Below are positions 27,757-36,595 of a DNA stretch of 64,000 nucleotides, in pieces (the stretch's first letter is position 1; every line of letters begins with the position of its first letter). The DNA comes from Candidatus Enterococcus moelleringii (GTDB lineage: Bacteria; Bacillota; Bacilli; Lactobacillales; Enterococcaceae), in the NCBI RefSeq assembly GCF_017377575.1, contig NZ_JAFREM010000018.1, positions 1-64,000 of the forward strand, read 5' to 3'. A program made the position numbers and the translations under genes. Under the pieces are notes generated by a model, which saw only the letters and a list, made by a program, of their open reading frames with translations, did not search any database and was not told the origin of the DNA.

Positions 27757-28866
27757 ATGGCAGACGTAAAAAATAATAAAGAATACCAAACAGCTTTAGC
27801 AGCACTTCTTAAGGAGAAAAAACCGTTGGGACAAGTCGTTTACGACGAATTGACCAACCGCTTGGCAACACCTTTTTCTTTAAACGCTGAGGCAATGGAT
27901 GCGTTAATCCAAAAGGTTGAAGATGCCGGGATTAGTGTAGTGGACGAAAATGGTGAACCTTCCAAGGCTAGCTTAAAGACAAATGAAAAAGTGGCGAAAC
28001 AAGCCCAAGTTGAAGATTTATCTGCCCCTACTGGAGTTAAAATCAATGACCCTGTACGTATGTACTTAAAAGAAATCGGTCGGGTACCATTGTTAACGGC
28101 CGAAGAAGAAGTTCAATTGGCATTATTAATTGAACAAGGCGATCAAGAAGCAAAACAACGCTTAGCTGAAGCCAACCTGCGTTTAGTAGTAAGTATCGCA
28201 AAACGCTACGTGGGCCGCGGCATGCAGTTCCTGGATTTAATCCAAGAAGGTAACATGGGATTAATGAAGGCTGTTGAAAAATTCGATTACCGCAAAGGAT
28301 TCAAATTCTCCACCTATGCTACTTGGTGGATTCGTCAAGCGATTACTCGGGCGATTGCCGACCAAGCACGGACCATTCGGATTCCGGTGCATATGGTTGA
28401 AACCATCAATAAATTAATTCGCGTACAGCGTCAATTACTGCAAGATTTAGGCCGGGAACCAACGCCTGAAGAAATCGGAGCAGAAATGGATCTGCCAACT
28501 GAAAAAGTTCGCGAAATCCTGAAAATTGCTCAGGAGCCTGTTTCGTTGGAAACGCCAATTGGTGAAGAAGATGATTCACATCTAGGTGACTTCATCGAAG
28601 ACCAGGAAGCAACCAGCCCAGCTGAACATGCCGCTTCTGAAATGTTGAAAGAGCAATTAGAAGACGTGTTGGACACCTTGACAGACCGGGAAGAAAACGT
28701 GTTGCGTTTACGTTTCGGTTTAGATGATGGACGTACCCGTACATTAGAAGAAGTCGGTAAAGTCTTCGGCGTAACTCGTGAACGGATTCGTCAGATTGAA
28801 GCCAAAGCCCTGCGCAAACTTCGTCATCCATCTCGTTCAAAACAACTAAAAGATTTCCTAGAATAA
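27757..28866 (+). CDS. rpoD: Primary sigma factor RpoD/SigA
   Basis: A 369-residue housekeeping sigma factor: region 1.1 (to about 85), region 1.2 ([12 protein letters not shown]), region 2 with [14 protein letters not shown] (-10 recognition and melting), region 3, and region 4 ([21 protein letters not shown], -35 recognition). Size is standard for Gram-positive SigA. It lies 22 bases downstream of dnaG. The abundance of TGnTATAAT sites in this window fits its expected specificity. Confidence 0.97.
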   Translation: MADVKNNKEYQTALAALLKEKKPLGQVVYDELTNRLATPFSLNAEAMDALIQKVEDAGISVVDENGEPSKASLKTNEKVAKQAQVEDLSAPTGVKINDPVRMYLKEIGRVPLLTAEEEVQLALLIEQGDQEAKQRLAEANLRLVVSIAKRYVGRGMQFLDLIQEGNMGLMKAVEKFDYRKGFKFSTYATWWIRQAITRAIADQARTIRIPVHMVETINKLIRVQRQLLQDLGREPTPEEIGAEMDLPTEKVREILKIAQEPVSLETPIGEEDDSHLGDFIEDQEATSPAEHAASEMLKEQLEDVLDTLTDREENVLRLRFGLDDGRTRTLEEVGKVFGVTRERIRQIEAKALRKLRHPSRSKQLKDFLE

Positions 28867-28872
28867 TTTATG

Positions 28873-28903
28873 AGGCATTTGTCCACCGGACAAGTGCCTT
28901 TTT
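28873..28903 (+). terminator. rpoD terminator
   Basis: AGGCATTTGTCC (28873-28884) pairs with GGACAAGTGCCT (28888-28899), then TTTTTT. Confidence 0.88.
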
Positions 28904-28936
28904 TCTATTTTTTTATTTAAAATAGCCGGGAAGTTA

Positions 28937-28965
28937 TTGGAACTAATGGAAAGATGTGGTAGATT
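28937..28965 (+). promoter_or_regulatory. Promoter of the zinc-ribbon membrane protein gene
   Basis: TTGGAA (28937-28942), 17 bases, TAGATT (28960-28965) with an extended TGG before it. Confidence 0.65.
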
Positions 28966-28999
28966 AAGGCGTAAGATTTAGAAAAGGAGCCGATTTCAA

Positions 29000-30634
29000 T
29001 TGCATAAATGTCCTAACTGCCGATTTGAACCTGTCGACGGATTAGAAACTTGTCCCAATTGTGGTTTTTCCTTAGTGTCAGCCAATGACACTTTGCCTAA
29101 AGATAAAAATGATGAGATTGAATGGTCTGAGTTATCTCAGCTGTCAGTTGAATCTGTCCAAGAAATGTTTGCCGAAAACGAAGCAGACGCGACGGATAAA
29201 AATGAAAAAACCTCAACTGAAGAAGACGCGGTCGATACCAATCCAATTTTGGCGCAATATATCCGAGAACATAAAGGCGAATACATTCCGAGAAGAGATG
29301 TAGGACCCGAAAAGCCAGCCGAACCTGAAGAAACTAAAGCTGTCGAAGCTGAAGTTCCAGCTGAACCCGAAGTTCCCGTGGAAACTGAATTACCGGTTGT
29401 CGACGAAGCACCGGCTGAAGAGCCAGTAACGATCGCTGCTGCCAACGTTTCGGAACCCGTGGAAACACCGGAGGCTGCTGCCGAGCCGGAAGCCGAAGCA
29501 CCAACGCAATCCGAAACAGAAAAAGCGACTAACCCGACACCTCAGCGTCCTCGTAAAAAGAGCCGCAAAAAATGGTACATCACCCTAGCTGCCGTAGCAG
29601 TACTAGGAGTGGGCGGCACTTATTACTACCAAAGCGAAAAAGAAGCTGAAGCACAACGGGTAGCGGAAGTGAAGAAGGAAAATCAAGAAATTGATGCCTT
29701 GGAGGAAACAATCCAAGAATTCTACACTGACGATAACTTAGTTTATTTAAAGGCCGATAAGGTTGGACAAAACACCAGTAAATTAGCCGAAGAAATTGCG
29801 AAATACAAAGACAGCTCTCGTTATGATGACCTGGATGCGTCCTATGACCAGCTGGTTGACAAAATGAACAGCATTCAAGAAGTCAACCTGTTGTTCACTA
29901 ATCCGGCAATTAACGGCGATAAGCTGGCGGATAATTTACAGTTAAAAGCTGATCAGCCAGTGGACTTAACCGTCAACACCAGCGATCAAAGCTTTAACGA
30001 TCTGTTGAATCAAGCCGTAGACAAAGCCAAAGAACAATATGGTAAAGTTGAGGCGGCCAAAAAGGCCCTTAACGGATTAGTTCAAGATGGAACAGTCGTA
30101 GAAGGTGTCACCCGTGACCAATACAACGCAGCCAATGACGCGGTGAATGCGGTGGCCAATCAAGAATTAGTCAAGACGCAAAAAGCGGATTTGACGAAGG
30201 TTGATCAAGAACTAACCGATAAAGAGAAAAAAGCCGAAGAAGAAAAGCAAGCAGCTGAAAAAGCGGCTAAAGAAAAGGCCGAGCAGGAAGCTGAAGCAGC
30301 TCGCCGCAATCCAAGCACGAATTCCGGCGGTGCCAACCAACCGATTATGGACACAGACCCAAGTCAGGCCTCTGACTTAAGTAATGCAGCTTGGGGCTGG
30401 AATCCTGGCGTGAAGGAAAAAGTAATTCAAACCTGTATCGACCGCGGTTATATCACTGAAGGCGGCTATTTCGTAGAACCTGCCCGCATCGAAAACGGCG
30501 AAGGCTACTACAATTTATACGCAACCACTAATCAAGCATCACTAACTAGAAATATGAGTCCATCCGATTTGCCAATGTACGTTGTTACAATTAACTGTAA
30601 AACAGGTTGGTTTAGAGGAAATGGCGGCAATTAA
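29000..30634 (+). CDS. mapZ: Zinc-ribbon membrane protein, MapZ-like
   Basis: A 544-residue single-pass protein. Parts in order: zinc ribbon (Cys4, Cys7, Cys18, Cys21), acidic Pro/Glu/Ala-rich cytoplasmic segment (to about 185), one membrane helix (192-210), an extracellular coiled/helical domain (about 215-430) and a C-terminal domain (about 455-544) with NGEGYYNLYATT and VVTINCKTGWFRGNGG. This inside-out topology and the C-terminal motif match MapZ, the division-site marker of streptococci and enterococci that places FtsZ. The zinc ribbon is not part of streptococcal MapZ as I know it. Start TTG with AAAGGAG. Family call moderately sure. Confidence 0.65.
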   Translation: MHKCPNCRFEPVDGLETCPNCGFSLVSANDTLPKDKNDEIEWSELSQLSVESVQEMFAENEADATDKNEKTSTEEDAVDTNPILAQYIREHKGEYIPRRDVGPEKPAEPEETKAVEAEVPAEPEVPVETELPVVDEAPAEEPVTIAAANVSEPVETPEAAAEPEAEAPTQSETEKATNPTPQRPRKKSRKKWYITLAAVAVLGVGGTYYYQSEKEAEAQRVAEVKKENQEIDALEETIQEFYTDDNLVYLKADKVGQNTSKLAEEIAKYKDSSRYDDLDASYDQLVDKMNSIQEVNLLFTNPAINGDKLADNLQLKADQPVDLTVNTSDQSFNDLLNQAVDKAKEQYGKVEAAKKALNGLVQDGTVVEGVTRDQYNAANDAVNAVANQELVKTQKADLTKVDQELTDKEKKAEEEKQAAEKAAKEKAEQEAEAARRNPSTNSGGANQPIMDTDPSQASDLSNAAWGWNPGVKEKVIQTCIDRGYITEGGYFVEPARIENGEGYYNLYATTNQASLTRNMSPSDLPMYVVTINCKTGWFRGNGGN

Positions 30635-30638
30635 CCAT

Positions 30639-30667
30639 TAAGCCGGGGAATGATTTCCCTGGCTTTA
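30639..30667 (+). terminator. Possible terminator
   Basis: TAAGCCGGGGAA (30639-30650) pairs imperfectly with TTCCCTGGCTTTA (30654-30666); the T run is short. Confidence 0.35.
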
Positions 30668-30723
30668 ACTATGAATAAAGCCTTTTATCAAGCACATTAT
30701 AGAGAAACAAGAGGAGAACAAAG

Positions 30724-31575
30724 ATGAATGAATTATTAGGACAAGTGTTTACTGCACTTATTATGGATGAAAACGATCAAACCTTTTTCGTCCAAAAAAA
30801 CGGCGTTACCTTCCGCCTAGTTACCGACAAAGAATACAAAATCGGCGATGCTGTGGAAGGCTTTGGCTACATTAATCAGAAAAAAGAAGCCATTTTTACT
30901 ACTGAATTACCGAAAGTACGGATGGGCCAATACGCATTCGGCGAAGTAACCAACGTGCGTCGCGACTTAGGTGTCTTTGTGGATATTGGCTTGCCTGATA
31001 AGGACGTCGTTGTTTCCATGGACGAAATGCCAGCAATGAAAGAGCTGTGGCCGAAAAAAGGCGACCGCTTAATGATCAGTCTGCGAGTAGATGACAAAGA
31101 ACGCTTATGGGGCACGTTAGCGGATGAAGAGATTTTTCTTTCACTAAGCCGCAAAGGGACCTCTGAAATGCAAAATGAAAACAAGCAGGGAACCATCTAT
31201 CGCTTGAAGGTAATCGGTTCTTTCTTGATTACCGACGACTTATACTTAGGCTTTATCCACCCTTCTGAACGCTACCGCGAGCCGCGACTGGGTGAAGTAG
31301 TCGAAGCACGCGTGATCGGGGTACGTCCAGACGGCGCATTGAACATGTCCTTGAAACCACGGGCCCACGAAGTAATCAACGACGATGCAGCTATGATTTT
31401 AACCATGCTTCAGCGTAAAGACGACCATCGCTTACCGCTTTGGGACAAGTCAAGCCCGGAAGACATTAAGCAAGCCTTTGGCATTAGTAAAGGTCAATTT
31501 AAACGAGCAATTGGTCATTTATTAAAAGAAAAACTGATTATTCAAGAAGACGGCGAAATTCGTTTGAAAAACTAA
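30724..31575 (+). CDS. cvfB: CvfB-family S1 RNA-binding protein
   Basis: A 283-residue cytoplasmic protein with tandem S1-like beta-barrels (about 1-65, 65-130 with GVFVDIGLPDKDVVV, and 145-210) and a C-terminal winged helix (about 220-283). This is the layout of CvfB, a staphylococcal RNA-binding regulator of virulence gene expression. The ATG follows AGAGGAGAACAAAG. It is a single gene between the MapZ-like protein and fur. Confidence 0.85.
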   Translation: MNELLGQVFTALIMDENDQTFFVQKNGVTFRLVTDKEYKIGDAVEGFGYINQKKEAIFTTELPKVRMGQYAFGEVTNVRRDLGVFVDIGLPDKDVVVSMDEMPAMKELWPKKGDRLMISLRVDDKERLWGTLADEEIFLSLSRKGTSEMQNENKQGTIYRLKVIGSFLITDDLYLGFIHPSERYREPRLGEVVEARVIGVRPDGALNMSLKPRAHEVINDDAAMILTMLQRKDDHRLPLWDKSSPEDIKQAFGISKGQFKRAIGHLLKEKLIIQEDGEIRLKN

Positions 31576-31586
31576 TTGAGAATCAC

Positions 31587-31666
31587 TTGCGAAACTGCTA
31601 AGGATAAATTATAATGATTCTTATCAGAATAAGGAAAAGCAAGAAGTTTATTTATAATAATTCTAA
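31587..31666 (+). promoter_or_regulatory. fur promoter with Fur/PerR-like boxes
   Basis: TTGCGA (31587-31592), 17 bases, TATAAT (31610-31615). The stretch 31610-31628 (TATAATGATTCTTATCAGA) matches about 12 of 19 positions of the Fur consensus and covers the -10. TTATAAT-A-ATTCTAA at 31652-31666 is one mismatch from the PerR box TTATAATnATTATAA, which can also bind Fur. Confidence 0.55.
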
Positions 31667-31684
31667 ACAAGCAGGAGGATTCCT

Positions 31685-32146
31685 ATGAATGCAGCGTTAG
31701 CGCTACAAAAAACAAAAAAACAATTGCATGACTCTGGTTTCAAACTGACGCCTCAGCGGGAAGCAACCCTGCTGGTTTTGCTGGAAAATGAAAAAGATCA
31801 TTTGTCAGCAGAAGAAATTTACTTTTTAGTCAAACGTAAAAGTCCCGAAATCGGTTTGGCAACAGTCTATCGCACCTTAGAAATCTTAACCGATTTGCAC
31901 ATTGTTGATAAAGTCAGCTTCGATGACGGCCTAGCGCGCTATGACCTGCGCAAAGAGGGTGCTGAGCACTTTCACCATCATCTGTTGTGCTTAGATTGCG
32001 GCAACATTGAAGAAATCGAAGAAGATTTGCTGGGAGATGTGGAACAAATCGTGGAATCACGCTTTAATTTCCAAGTTAAAGATCATCGTTTGACTTTCCA
32101 TGGTATTTGCGAAGCTTGCCAAGCTAAAAAGGAACAAGAACAATAA
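31685..32146 (+). CDS. fur: Ferric uptake regulator Fur
   Basis: A 153-residue Fur-family repressor. The winged-helix half contains LTPQREATLLVLLENE and EIGLATVYRTLEIL; the dimerisation half has the metal-binding HFHHHLLC and two CxxC pairs (CLDC, CEAC) for structural zinc. Over its whole length it resembles Bacillus Fur rather than PerR or Zur (KKQLHDSGFKLTPQREAT, RYDLRKEGA). Fur-like boxes in the leader suggest self-control. It precedes xerD, as in Bacillus. Confidence 0.92.
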   Translation: MNAALALQKTKKQLHDSGFKLTPQREATLLVLLENEKDHLSAEEIYFLVKRKSPEIGLATVYRTLEILTDLHIVDKVSFDDGLARYDLRKEGAEHFHHHLLCLDCGNIEEIEEDLLGDVEQIVESRFNFQVKDHRLTFHGICEACQAKKEQEQ

Positions 32147-32190
32147 ATAAATTTTCTGCAAATCAGCAGAAAGCCAATTCTAATAGACCG

Positions 32191-32239
32191 GTCCCTTGAA
32201 AAGATAGTGAGACAAGACTATCCAATCAAGGGACTTTTT
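32191..32239 (+). terminator. fur terminator
   Basis: GTCCCTTGA (32191-32199) pairs with TCAAGGGAC (32226-32234), with an inner GATAGT/ACTATC stem, then TTTTT. An extended -10 for xerD (TGGTATGAT, 32239-32247) starts in its tail. Confidence 0.8.
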
Positions 32240-32267
32240 GGTATGATAAAGCGAAAGTGGTGAAGAA

Positions 32268-33158
32268 ATGGACGAACAAATCAAAGAATATTTACATTAT
32301 TTGACGATTGAACGAGGACTGTCGGTGAATACCCGGGCCAGCTATGAGCGGGATCTCAGACAGTATCTGACTTTCCTAACTGAAAAAGAAGTGAAGGATT
32401 GGCAGGATGTCGATCGTTATACGGTTGTGGACTTTTTGGCGATTCTTTCTGACGAAGGCAAGGCTTCCACCACCATTACCCGCATGATTTCCAGCCTGCG
32501 GCGCTTTCATCAATTCCTGCGCCAAGAGCGCTACACGGATCATGATCCGATGCAGCATATTGAAAGCCCGAAAAAGGCGCAAAAATTACCGCAAACCCTA
32601 TCGTTGGCGGAAGTGGAGCGTTTAATCGCGGCACCGGATACCAGCACCACCTTAGGCATTCGTGACCGGGCGATTTTAGAAGTCATGTATGCTACCGGTT
32701 TACGGGTCAGTGAGTTAATCGGCTTGAAGCTAGGAGACATTCATTTAGAAATGGGCCTGCTGCAGACGATTGGTAAAGGAGATAAGGAGCGAATAGTGCC
32801 ATTAGGCGACTATGCGATTCATTGGCTGGAACGCTATCTATCAGAAGCTCGTCCACTGTTAACCAAAAAGAATCAAAGCGAACCCCATCTGTTTGTGAAC
32901 AATCATGGCAAAGGGTTGTCCCGCCAAGGAATCTGGAAGAATTTAAAGCAGATTGTTATCAAGGCTGGAATTACGAAAGACGTGACTCCGCATACCTTGC
33001 GCCACAGTTTTGCGACCCATTTACTGGAAAATGGGGCGGATCTAAGAACGGTGCAGGAGTTGTTAGGCCACGCCGATATCTCGACGACGCAGATTTATAC
33101 CCATATAACCAAACGCCGAATGACCGAAGTATACAAAGAATTTTTCCCACGAGCATGA
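32268..33158 (+). CDS. xerD: Site-specific tyrosine recombinase XerD
   Basis: A 296-residue recombinase with the SAM-like core-binding domain (about 1-90) and a catalytic domain carrying all active residues: Arg146, Lys170, His242, Arg245, His268 and Tyr277 (QIYTHI). With XerC it resolves chromosome dimers at dif before division. Setting between fur and ribT-scpAB is the conserved chromosomal one, so this is not a phage or transposon integrase. Confidence 0.93.
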   Translation: MDEQIKEYLHYLTIERGLSVNTRASYERDLRQYLTFLTEKEVKDWQDVDRYTVVDFLAILSDEGKASTTITRMISSLRRFHQFLRQERYTDHDPMQHIESPKKAQKLPQTLSLAEVERLIAAPDTSTTLGIRDRAILEVMYATGLRVSELIGLKLGDIHLEMGLLQTIGKGDKERIVPLGDYAIHWLERYLSEARPLLTKKNQSEPHLFVNNHGKGLSRQGIWKNLKQIVIKAGITKDVTPHTLRHSFATHLLENGADLRTVQELLGHADISTTQIYTHITKRRMTEVYKEFFPRA

Positions 33159-33171
33159 TTGGAGGAAGAAA

Positions 33172-33540
33172 ATGATTACTCATTATCGAAAAAGCCAGCG
33201 AAAGATTGCAATGGGATTACTGAGCTTTCATAAGCATTTGAAGCACGAGCATCCGTCGTTAAAAGAAATTGATCACTACGAAGAAAGAGATCAATACGAA
33301 TTGTACTGCTATTACTATGACGAAGCGGCAAACAATATTCAAGGAGTCTTAGGGGTCGAGGTTTTAAATGACCACGAACTGATTCTCCATGACATCAGCC
33401 TGAACCCTTCGTATCGCGGAGAAGGCCTAGGCTTTGTGATGCTGGATCAATTACAGAACCGCTACCCAGATTACCAAATAATCGGAACGAAGGCCACAGC
33501 AGCTTACCTAGCCAAGTGGCATAGAAGGATAGAGAATTAA
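33172..33540 (+). CDS. ribT: RibT-type acetyltransferase
   Basis: A 122-residue GNAT-fold protein with HDISLNPSYRGEGLGFVML as the acetyl-CoA segment (about 79-97). Size and place directly before scpA match RibT, which in Bacillus ends the riboflavin operon; its substrate is unknown. The ATG follows GGAGGAAGAAA, and the stop overlaps the scpA start. The riboflavin synthesis genes are not here, though a riboflavin transporter lies 2 kb downstream. Confidence 0.8.
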   Translation: MITHYRKSQRKIAMGLLSFHKHLKHEHPSLKEIDHYEERDQYELYCYYYDEAANNIQGVLGVEVLNDHELILHDISLNPSYRGEGLGFVMLDQLQNRYPDYQIIGTKATAAYLAKWHRRIEN

Positions 33541-34286
33541 TGGAACAAATTAACTTGAAGCTGGATGTTTTTGAAGGTCCGCTGGATCTGCTTTTACATT
33601 TAATCAAGCAGCTGGAATTGGACATTTATGATATCCCCATTGCCAAGGTAACAGAACAATACATGGACTTTATTCATGCTATGAAAACTCTGGAGCTGGA
33701 AGTGGCTGGGGAGTATTTAGTCATGGCCGCAACTCTGATGTCGATTAAAAGTCAGATGCTGCTGCCAAAACCGGAATTGGATTATGAATACGAGGAAGAA
33801 GTGGGGGAAGACCCGCGGGAAGCGTTGGTTCAACAGCTTTTGGAATACCGGAAATACAAATATGCTGCTTCTGTCCTTTCAGAAAAGGAAGCGGAACGCA
33901 GCCTGTTTTACACTAAAGCCCCGATGGATTTATCCGATTACGAAGAAGAATTACCGCCGCTGCCGATCAATCAATTGAACACGATTGATTTATTTTTAGC
34001 CTTGCATGATGTATTGCAACGAAAGAAGAACAATCAGCCGATTGAAACCACCGTCAGCGGTGAAAGTATCACGATTGAAGAAAAGGTCAAGCAAATCCAC
34101 GCCCGGATTGATTCTTTAGGTGTCGAAGAAAGCCTATCGCTGGACAGCCTGTTTTCACGTCCGACAAAGGATGAAATGATTACCACCTTCATGGCCTTGT
34201 TGGAATTAATGAAAACCGGAGTGGCCATTGCCTGCCAGGATGACACCTACGGACCGATCGTTATCACTAAAGGAGCAACAAAATGA
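33540..34286 (+). CDS. scpA: Segregation and condensation protein A
   Basis: A 248-residue kleisin. The N-terminus (FEGPLDLLLHLIKQLELDIYDIPI) binds the SMC neck, the central acidic part links, and the C-terminal winged helix binds the SMC head. ScpA bridges SMC dimers with ScpB to compact and separate chromosomes. The ATG overlaps the ribT stop (TAATG), and its end overlaps scpB (ATGA), so the three are coupled. Confidence 0.95.
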   Translation: MEQINLKLDVFEGPLDLLLHLIKQLELDIYDIPIAKVTEQYMDFIHAMKTLELEVAGEYLVMAATLMSIKSQMLLPKPELDYEYEEEVGEDPREALVQQLLEYRKYKYAASVLSEKEAERSLFYTKAPMDLSDYEEELPPLPINQLNTIDLFLALHDVLQRKKNNQPIETTVSGESITIEEKVKQIHARIDSLGVEESLSLDSLFSRPTKDEMITTFMALLELMKTGVAIACQDDTYGPIVITKGATK

Positions 34287-34864
34287 ATCAACTAAGTCAA
34301 ATCGAAGCCCTGCTGTTTGTGGTAGGAGAGGAAGGCATCGAATTAGAAGAAATCGCCTTTACTCTAGAACGCCCCACAGCAGACGTGTACCAATCATTAA
34401 CTGAATTGAAGGCAAAATACGCCGAAGATCCAACCTCAGCGCTAACCATCTTGGAAGTAGGCAACCGCTTTGTTTTAACCACTAAAAAGGTATATGCACC
34501 ACTGCTGAAGGAATTTGCCCGTTCGCCCTTGGCCAATCGCTTAAGCCAAGCCGCACTAGAAACCTTATCAATTATTGCCTACAAACAGCCCATCACCCGC
34601 GGCGAAATTGACGAACTGCGGGGTGTTCAGTCCAGCGGTGCTGTCCAAACCTTAGTTTCTCGCCAGTTGATTGAAGAAAAAGGGCGAGTAGAAGGACCAG
34701 GACGAGCAATTTTATATGGCACCACCACCTATTTTATGGATTACTTTGGATTAAAGGACTTAACGGAATTACCTGATGTCCAACAAATGGAAACCGATCT
34801 AGCAGATGACGAAGAAACGTTGGACTTATTCTACGATCGCTTTAAAGAAAAGGATGAAAACTAA
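34283..34864 (+). CDS. scpB: Segregation and condensation protein B
   Basis: A 193-residue protein with two winged-helix domains (about 1-80 and 85-165; QAALETLSIIAYKQPITRGEIDELRG is diagnostic). It dimerises on ScpA within the SMC condensin. It starts four bases inside scpA and abuts rluB. Confidence 0.95.
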   Translation: MNQLSQIEALLFVVGEEGIELEEIAFTLERPTADVYQSLTELKAKYAEDPTSALTILEVGNRFVLTTKKVYAPLLKEFARSPLANRLSQAALETLSIIAYKQPITRGEIDELRGVQSSGAVQTLVSRQLIEEKGRVEGPGRAILYGTTTYFMDYFGLKDLTELPDVQQMETDLADDEETLDLFYDRFKEKDEN

Positions 34865-35581
34865 ATGGAAAGACTACAAAAAGTAATCGCTCATGCCGGC
34901 ATCGCTTCACGCCGCAAAGCAGAAAGCTTAATAACCGAAGGCCGCGTCAGAGTAAACGGCGAAGTCACTGAAGAACTAGGAACCAAAGTCTCGAAAAAAG
35001 ACCTTATTGAAGTTGACGGTGTGCCGATTTATCAGGAAGAACCTGTCTATTATCTATTTTATAAACCCCGCGGCGTTATTTCGGCCGTTTCTGACGATAA
35101 AAATCGTAAAGTGGTAACAGACTATTTCGTTGGAATCCCTGAACGAATATATCCGGTAGGCCGCTTAGACTATGACACATCAGGAGCCTTGCTTTTAACC
35201 AATGATGGGGATTTTTCTCAGCGTTTATCTCATCCAAAACATCAGGTAGACAAAGTGTATGTAGCAAAGGTCAAAGGCTATGCCGATAACAAAACCTTGT
35301 ACCCATTAACCAAAGGCGTTATGGTGGAAGGCAAGAAAACCGCACCAGCTCGTTTTGATGTTATTTCTACTGACCGCAAAGCCGGTACCAGTATCGTTGA
35401 ATTGACGATTCACGAAGGCCGCAATCACCAAGTGAAGAACATGCTGGCGGCAGTTGGTTTACCAGTTCAAAAGCTGAAACGGGAACGTTATGGTGATCTG
35501 ACATTACAAGGACTGCGCCCTGGTGAATTCCGTCGTTTGAACGCCAAAGAAGTCAATGGCTTGCGCAATATGTCAAAATAA
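34865..35581 (+). CDS. rluB: 23S rRNA pseudouridine synthase RluB
   Basis: A 238-residue enzyme with an N-terminal S4 RNA-binding domain (RLQKVIAHAGIASRRKAESLI, written here as its start) and the RsuA/RluB catalytic domain with YPVGRLDYDTSGALLL (catalytic Asp). It modifies helix 89 of 23S rRNA in this family. It begins immediately after the scpB stop, the usual order in Firmicutes. Confidence 0.92.
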   Translation: MERLQKVIAHAGIASRRKAESLITEGRVRVNGEVTEELGTKVSKKDLIEVDGVPIYQEEPVYYLFYKPRGVISAVSDDKNRKVVTDYFVGIPERIYPVGRLDYDTSGALLLTNDGDFSQRLSHPKHQVDKVYVAKVKGYADNKTLYPLTKGVMVEGKKTAPARFDVISTDRKAGTSIVELTIHEGRNHQVKNMLAAVGLPVQKLKRERYGDLTLQGLRPGEFRRLNAKEVNGLRNMSK

Positions 35582-35592
35582 AGACACGTTAC

Positions 35593-35621
35593 TTGTTTTT
35601 TGTTAGTAAACTTGCTATAGT
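35593..35621 (+). promoter_or_regulatory. Promoter of the riboswitch-ribU unit
   Basis: TTGTTT (35593-35598), 17 bases, TATAGT (35616-35621), with an extended TGC. Confidence 0.7.
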
Positions 35622-35649
35622 TAATGTACAAATAAAAATAATTTTAGGT

Positions 35650-35763
35650 TCGTCTTCAGGGGCAGGGTGAAAATCCCGACCGGTGGTGATAGTCCACGAA
35701 CTGCGCAAGCAGCCGATTCGGTGAAATTCCGAGACCGACAGTACAGTCTGGATAAAGAAGATA
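35650..35763 (+). promoter_or_regulatory. FMN riboswitch (RFN element)
   Basis: The conserved RFN blocks are present in order: CTTCAGGGGCAGGGTGAAA, TCCCGACCGGTGGTGATAG, a GATTCGGTGAAATTCCGAG hairpin, CCGACAGTA and AGTCTGGATAAAGAAGA. It binds FMN. A terminator follows, so FMN should stop transcription before ribU. Confidence 0.95.
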
Positions 35764-35794
35764 GGCTTATTTGGGTATGACTATATTCAAGTAA

Positions 35795-35827
35795 CTCTAT
35801 GCTTTTTCTGAAGCATAGAGTTTTTTT
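35795..35827 (+). terminator. Riboswitch expression-platform terminator
   Basis: CTCTATGCTT (35795-35804) pairs with AAGCATAGAG (35811-35820), then seven T's. It lies 60 bases before the ribU ATG. Confidence 0.88.
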
Positions 35828-35888
35828 GCGTATATGAGACAACCTGGATAGCTTTGATGAAGATGATTCCGCACAGGAGGAATTCTTA

Positions 35889-36485
35889 ATGAAGAACGTA
35901 AGGTTACAAAAAATGACAGCCGTCGCAGTGGCAGCCGCAATGGGATTGATTTTGCAATTTATTGCTTTACCGATTATCCCGATATTTCCCTTTTTAAAAC
36001 TGGACTTTAGTGACATTCCAGTACTCATCAATATGTTTATCTTTGGTCCGTTGACCGGCGTGGCTACTGCTTTGATCCGATCTCTGCTGCATTTAGTAAC
36101 GACTGGCTTTTCGATTGATAATTTAATTGGAGATACCGCCAGCTTCTTAGCATCCAGTATGTTTACTTTGCCAATTTTTTACTTATTTAAACAGCAAACC
36201 ACAAGAAAAAAAGCGATTGGCATCGGTCTGGGTATCTTTGCCATGACGATTTTTATGAGTATCGCCAACTATTTTGTGATTACTCCGCTGTATCTTAAAG
36301 CCTTTGGATTATCTGCCGGCCAAATGCTGGGGATGAGCTTAGGTAAATATGTTTTAATCGGGATTGTACCGTTTAATCTGATTAAAGGGATGATCGTCAG
36401 TGCTGTCTTCTTAGTCCTGCACGCCAAGATGCTGCCATGGTTAAGCAAGAAAACTGTCCTATCCCATCACCATAAACCAATATAA
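35889..36485 (+). CDS. ribU: ECF transporter riboflavin-binding subunit RibU
   Basis: A 198-residue membrane protein with about six hydrophobic segments and the RibU-typical FPFLKLDFSDIPVLI segment near residue 35. As the S component of a group II ECF transporter it binds riboflavin and uses a shared EcfA/A'/T module encoded elsewhere. The FMN riboswitch in its leader confirms the substrate. The ATG follows AGGAGGAATTCTTA. Confidence 0.93.
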   Translation: MKNVRLQKMTAVAVAAAMGLILQFIALPIIPIFPFLKLDFSDIPVLINMFIFGPLTGVATALIRSLLHLVTTGFSIDNLIGDTASFLASSMFTLPIFYLFKQQTTRKKAIGIGLGIFAMTIFMSIANYFVITPLYLKAFGLSAGQMLGMSLGKYVLIGIVPFNLIKGMIVSAVFLVLHAKMLPWLSKKTVLSHHHKPI

Positions 36486-36489
36486 ATTA

Positions 36490-36540
36490 GAAATGACCGC
36501 CCAGCATTTGTTGGACGGTCATTTCTTTGATGTCCGTCCT
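36490..36540. terminator. Terminator between ribU and fer
   Basis: GAAATGACCG (36490-36499) pairs with CGGTCATTTC (36526-36535). The T run is imperfect (TTTCTTTGATG). It lies between convergent genes. Confidence 0.55.
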
Positions 36541-36595
36541 AAAATAATAACGACGAACTTTAAAAATCCTGCAAACCTTTTTTCTTTTGCATATG

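Noticed and set aside
32268-33158. Tyrosine recombinase as a sign of an integrated element
   Set aside because: All residues and the fur-xerD-ribT-scpA order fit housekeeping XerD; no attachment repeats or mobile genes are nearby.
32822-33175. 117-codon ORF inside xerD in another frame
   Set aside because: It covers the conserved catalytic region of xerD and has no ribosome site or recognisable features.
35640-35830. Possible coding sequence between rluB and ribU
   Set aside because: The conserved blocks are those of an FMN riboswitch with its terminator.
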